A stretch of DNA of 64,000 bases from Alviniconcha marisindica (lineage: Eukaryota; Mollusca; Gastropoda; Provannidae). The notes under the pieces were generated by a model. That model saw nothing but the letters and a program-made list of their open reading frames with translations. It made no database searches and was not told the DNA's origin. Of the stretch, positions 61,735-64,000 are shown piece by piece. The stretch spans positions 1,649,501 to 1,713,500 of the forward strand of contig JABMCL010002254.1 of assembly GCA_018857735.1 (NCBI GenBank), read 5' to 3'. Position 1 is the stretch's first letter; every line of letters starts with the position of its first letter. The position numbers were made by a program, and so were the translations under genes.

Positions 61735-62255
61735 GTTTCTGCATCTGACCAGAAACCAGCAGTCTTTGCATTCATCATGGTTTGTGCTTCTCTTGAAGAC
61801 CATCTCATTGTCCCAGAATCACTTTAGAGCATCCAAGAGATCATTCATGACTCAGATCGTTGTTTCAGATCATCTGTTGTAGCTTTCTGACCAGAAACCT
61901 AGTGATACCATGATCGATCCATGAATCATGTTGTAGCTTTCTGGACCAGAGCCCATTATACCATATCTGTCCATGATCGATGCACTGGTTTGTAGCTTTC
62001 TGGCACCAGAAACCACGTATCACTATATCTGTACATGATCATCATGGTTTGTAGCTTTCTGGACAGAGCCCATTATACCATATCTGTCCATGATCATCAC
62101 GGTTTGTAGCTTTCTGGACAAGAGTCCATTATACTAGATCTGTCCATGATCATCATGGTTTGTAGCTTTCTGGACCAGAAACCAGTATACTATATCTGTC
62201 CATGATCATCATGGTTAGTAGCTTTCTGGACCAGAGCCCATTATACCATATCCGG
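61735..62255. repeat. Degenerate minisatellite, ~55-62-bp unit
   Basis: About eight copies of a unit with tttgtagctttctggaccag and atatctgtccatgatcatca. Units contain the alternation agaaacca or agagccca. Many carry small indels. Confidence 0.9.
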
Positions 62256-62293
62256 TGCTTGGTGCTTGTTGCAACAAACCCGTCACCCGCCTG

Positions 62294-62296
<3 letters not shown>

Positions 62297-62326
<30 letters not shown>

Positions 62327-62600
62327 CCCCGCCCCATCCGTGGCGCCCCGCCAGCGACAGGACAGGGGAGCATGGGGCCCAGCGGGCTCGGGTTTCAGGG
62401 CTGGGAGCGGAGCTGCTGGCGCTATGGCGGCGAGACACGCAAGGTGGCGTGAGTAGCGCTCATGCGGCGCCAGATCAATGGGCACAGTTAATGGGAGCGC
62501 ATCACAGCGCCGCATCCTTCCAGTCTCAGTAAACGCAATCACTGGCTTTTTTCTCCGACCTGCAATTGAGGGCGCGCTTTTTCTCCTCTTCTTCTTCTTC
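62297..62600. other. polyC tract and GC/CpG-rich patch of unknown origin
   Basis: A C run at 62299-62325 leads into ~200 bp rich in CpG and in GCGGC/GGCGC words. Both strands are open in at least one frame (a - strand frame contains HERYSRHLACLAAIAPAAP), but no family is recognised. It may be a promoter, a GC-rich repeat, or an unrecognised exon. It ends in (TTC)n at 62587-62608. Confidence 0.35.
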
Positions 62601-62699
62601 TTCTTCTTGTTGACGCCATTCTCTGTGGGTCTGACAACCACACGCAACACACCCACCTCCCGACAACAAAGGGACAGGAGGTTCAATTGAAGGTGTACG

Positions 62700-62702
<3 letters not shown>

Positions 62703-62751
<49 letters not shown>

Positions 62752-62822
62752 CTGTGCCTCTGTCTCTCGTGTTAAACCTCTTTTCACAAACTTTTTCTTC
62801 AGTTCCATTGCCCTGAGATACG

Positions 62823-62901
<79 letters not shown>

Positions 62902-62951
62902 GCGCGCGTGTGTGCGTGCGTGCGTGCGTGTGTGTGTGTGTGTGTGTGTGT
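62703..62951. repeat. (CT)n, (GT)n and (GCGT)n microsatellites
   Basis: (CT)n at 62703-62748, then (GT)n with a central (GCGT)n block at 62824-62951. Confidence 0.97.
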
Positions 62952-63184
62952 GCAAAACCAACAACACAGTAAATAAGAAAATGAGACCAACAGTCCTTTG
63001 ATCCTAAAGTTTTGTTGTTTTGTTTTTTGGTTAAGATTAAAGAGCGCAGTCCCCAAATGCTAAACGCAGAGGGTAAGAGCAGACCTGCACGGAGAGTTTA
63101 CAGGCACTCACGTCCCCCGTTTCGTTTTTGGTTTTGTTTTGTTCTTCTTCTTCATTCTGTTCACTAAAAACATGTTTTGGACCG

Positions 63185-63475
63185 CCACCTTAGCAAGCAA
63201 GTTTAGCTGCAACAAGTTCAGCAGTTCAGAAGATACGGGAAAAAAAGTCCACCCACGAAGACTGACCCCACACTGTGACCCTCACACTGAAGACAGCAAT
63301 GCACTTTTGGCTCGGTGCCAGAATCATTGGCAGTACCCATCATGCAATGCTTGGTTACAAAGGGTTCAACAGTTCAGAAGATACGGAGCAAAAGGTCAGT
63401 ATTTCAGCAGTCAAAACTCACCGGGACCTTGACCCTGAAGGTGGCAATCCAATCTTTTGACATGAAACTCCGGCT
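63185..63475. repeat. Two diverged copies of an old dispersed repeat
   Basis: Words agttcagcagttcagaagat, tggttacaaagggttcaaca and gaccttgaccctgaagg match, in reverse complement, the family at 18690-19540. Confidence 0.6.
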
Positions 63476-63484
63476 TACGCATAA

Positions 63485-63650
63485 CATACAGAGTTTGGCT
63501 GCTAACCATACAGAGTTTGGCTGCTAACCATACAGAGTGTGGCTGCTAACCGTACAGAGTTTGGCTGCTAACCATACAGAGTTTGGCTGCTAAACATACA
63601 GAGTGTGGCTGCTAACCGTACAGAGTTTGGCTGCTAACCATACCGAGTTT
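63485..63650. repeat. Minisatellite, 22-bp unit
   Basis: About seven to eight copies of catacagagtttggctgcta followed by ac, located at the 5' edge of the LINE tail that follows. Confidence 0.95.
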
Positions 63651-63654
63651 GGCT

Positions 63655-63917
63655 GCAAATGGTTCAGTAGGCATCTGCCGCACTCTCCGCTCCGCTGCTG
63701 ACACTCTCAGCCTCCAGGTTCCTCCCACCAGACTTTTCGCTCTTGGTTCCCGCGCCTTTTCCGTCTTCGGCCCATCCACGTGGGATGACCTTCCCCTTCC
63801 GGTCCCAAAGAACAGCTCACAGGACTCCTTCAAATCCAACCTCAACACAGTTCTTTTCCAAAACAGCACACCGGCCATGATCTCCCTCCCGTGCTGTTCT
63901 TTTCCTCCGCCCTAGGC
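63655..63917 (+). mobile_element. LINE (CR1/L2-like) reverse transcriptase C-terminal tail
   Basis: The + strand encodes TLRSAADTLSLQVPPTRLFA, LGSRAFSVFGPSTWDDLPLP and DSFKSNLNTVLFQN, then a stop near 63913. This is the recognisable C-terminal end of a CR1/L2-type LINE polyprotein (same domain as the - strand copy at 6903, but a different sub-family). Only the last ~85 residues are present, directly preceded by a minisatellite; no upstream RT domain is visible. Confidence 0.75.
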
Positions 63918-63919
63918 CC

Positions 63920-64000
63920 TGCGGCGGCACGTTCTGTCACCCGGGTGACGTAGCGATACCAGCACGTTCTGTCACCCGGGTGACGTAGCGATACCAGCAC
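63920..64000. repeat. 41-bp tandem repeat at right edge
   Basis: Two copies of agcacgttctgtcacccggg plus tgacgtagcgatacc. Each holds the 14-bp palindrome gtcacccgggtgac. It follows the LINE stop closely, so it may be the tail region of that element. It is cut by the window end. Confidence 0.85.

Noticed and set aside
62153..62686. - strand 177-codon frame as an upstream TALPID3 exon
   Set aside because: It runs through polyG and a (TTC)n/(GAA)n tract, with no splice sites in the right phase and no match to the TALPID3 N-terminus that I can recall.
63030..63117. Upstream TALPID3 exon after the acceptor ctccgtgcag on - strand
   Set aside because: The frame that opens after the acceptor stops within nine codons, and there is no similarity.

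Overview
The window is a repeat-rich stretch of an animal nuclear genome, most probably a mollusc and perhaps a gastropod. The reasons are long introns with GT-AG splicing, very abundant (CA)n, (GA)n and polyC tracts, tRNA-derived SINE heads, CR1/L2-like LINE tails, and short dispersed elements of a type I associate with gastropod genomes. The organism assignment is inference. No bacterial operon, CRISPR array, rRNA or intact tRNA gene was seen.

Two genes can be reconstructed exon by exon with consistent splice phases. (1) On the + strand, 10915..26118, is a four-exon LC3-family autophagy gene of the LC3C type: 129 residues, with the C-terminal glycine at residue 125. (2) On the - strand, 61270 down to 38611, are 18 consecutive coding exons covering the centre and C-terminus (about 1307 residues) of a TALPID3 (KIAA0586) orthologue, a centriole protein needed for cilia and Hedgehog signalling. 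Its N-terminal exons lie to the right of the window or were not recognised. The two genes converge, and their stop codons are about 12.5 kb apart. A weak two-exon candidate of unknown identity lies on the - strand at 1425..2056.

Layout: 1-10.7 kb holds minisatellites, microsatellites, a truncated LINE (about 6.9-7.4 kb) and a CpG-rich promoter-like patch near 8.0-8.16 kb. 10.7-26.1 kb is the LC3 gene, whose introns carry about ten minisatellites. 26.1-38.6 kb lies between the genes and is mostly minisatellite arrays. 38.6-61.3 kb is TALPID3. 61.3-64 kb holds further minisatellites, a CpG-rich patch and a second LINE tail at the right edge.

The most striking structural feature is that several tandem repeats have captured exon edges. 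In TALPID3, three exons have their 3' splice site plus the first exon bases duplicated in the upstream intron: about 40 copies of a 46-bp unit at 52.3-54.1 kb, 42/41-bp units at 58.9-59.2 kb, and a 94-bp duplication at 40.4-40.6 kb. In LC3, the end of exon 3 plus its donor is duplicated with a 103-bp period. In one case (58.9 kb) the nearest duplicated acceptors would extend the exon in frame by 14 or 28 codons; in the 46-bp array they would introduce a stop. TALPID3 also shows a one-base frame disruption at a G4 run (50709-50712).
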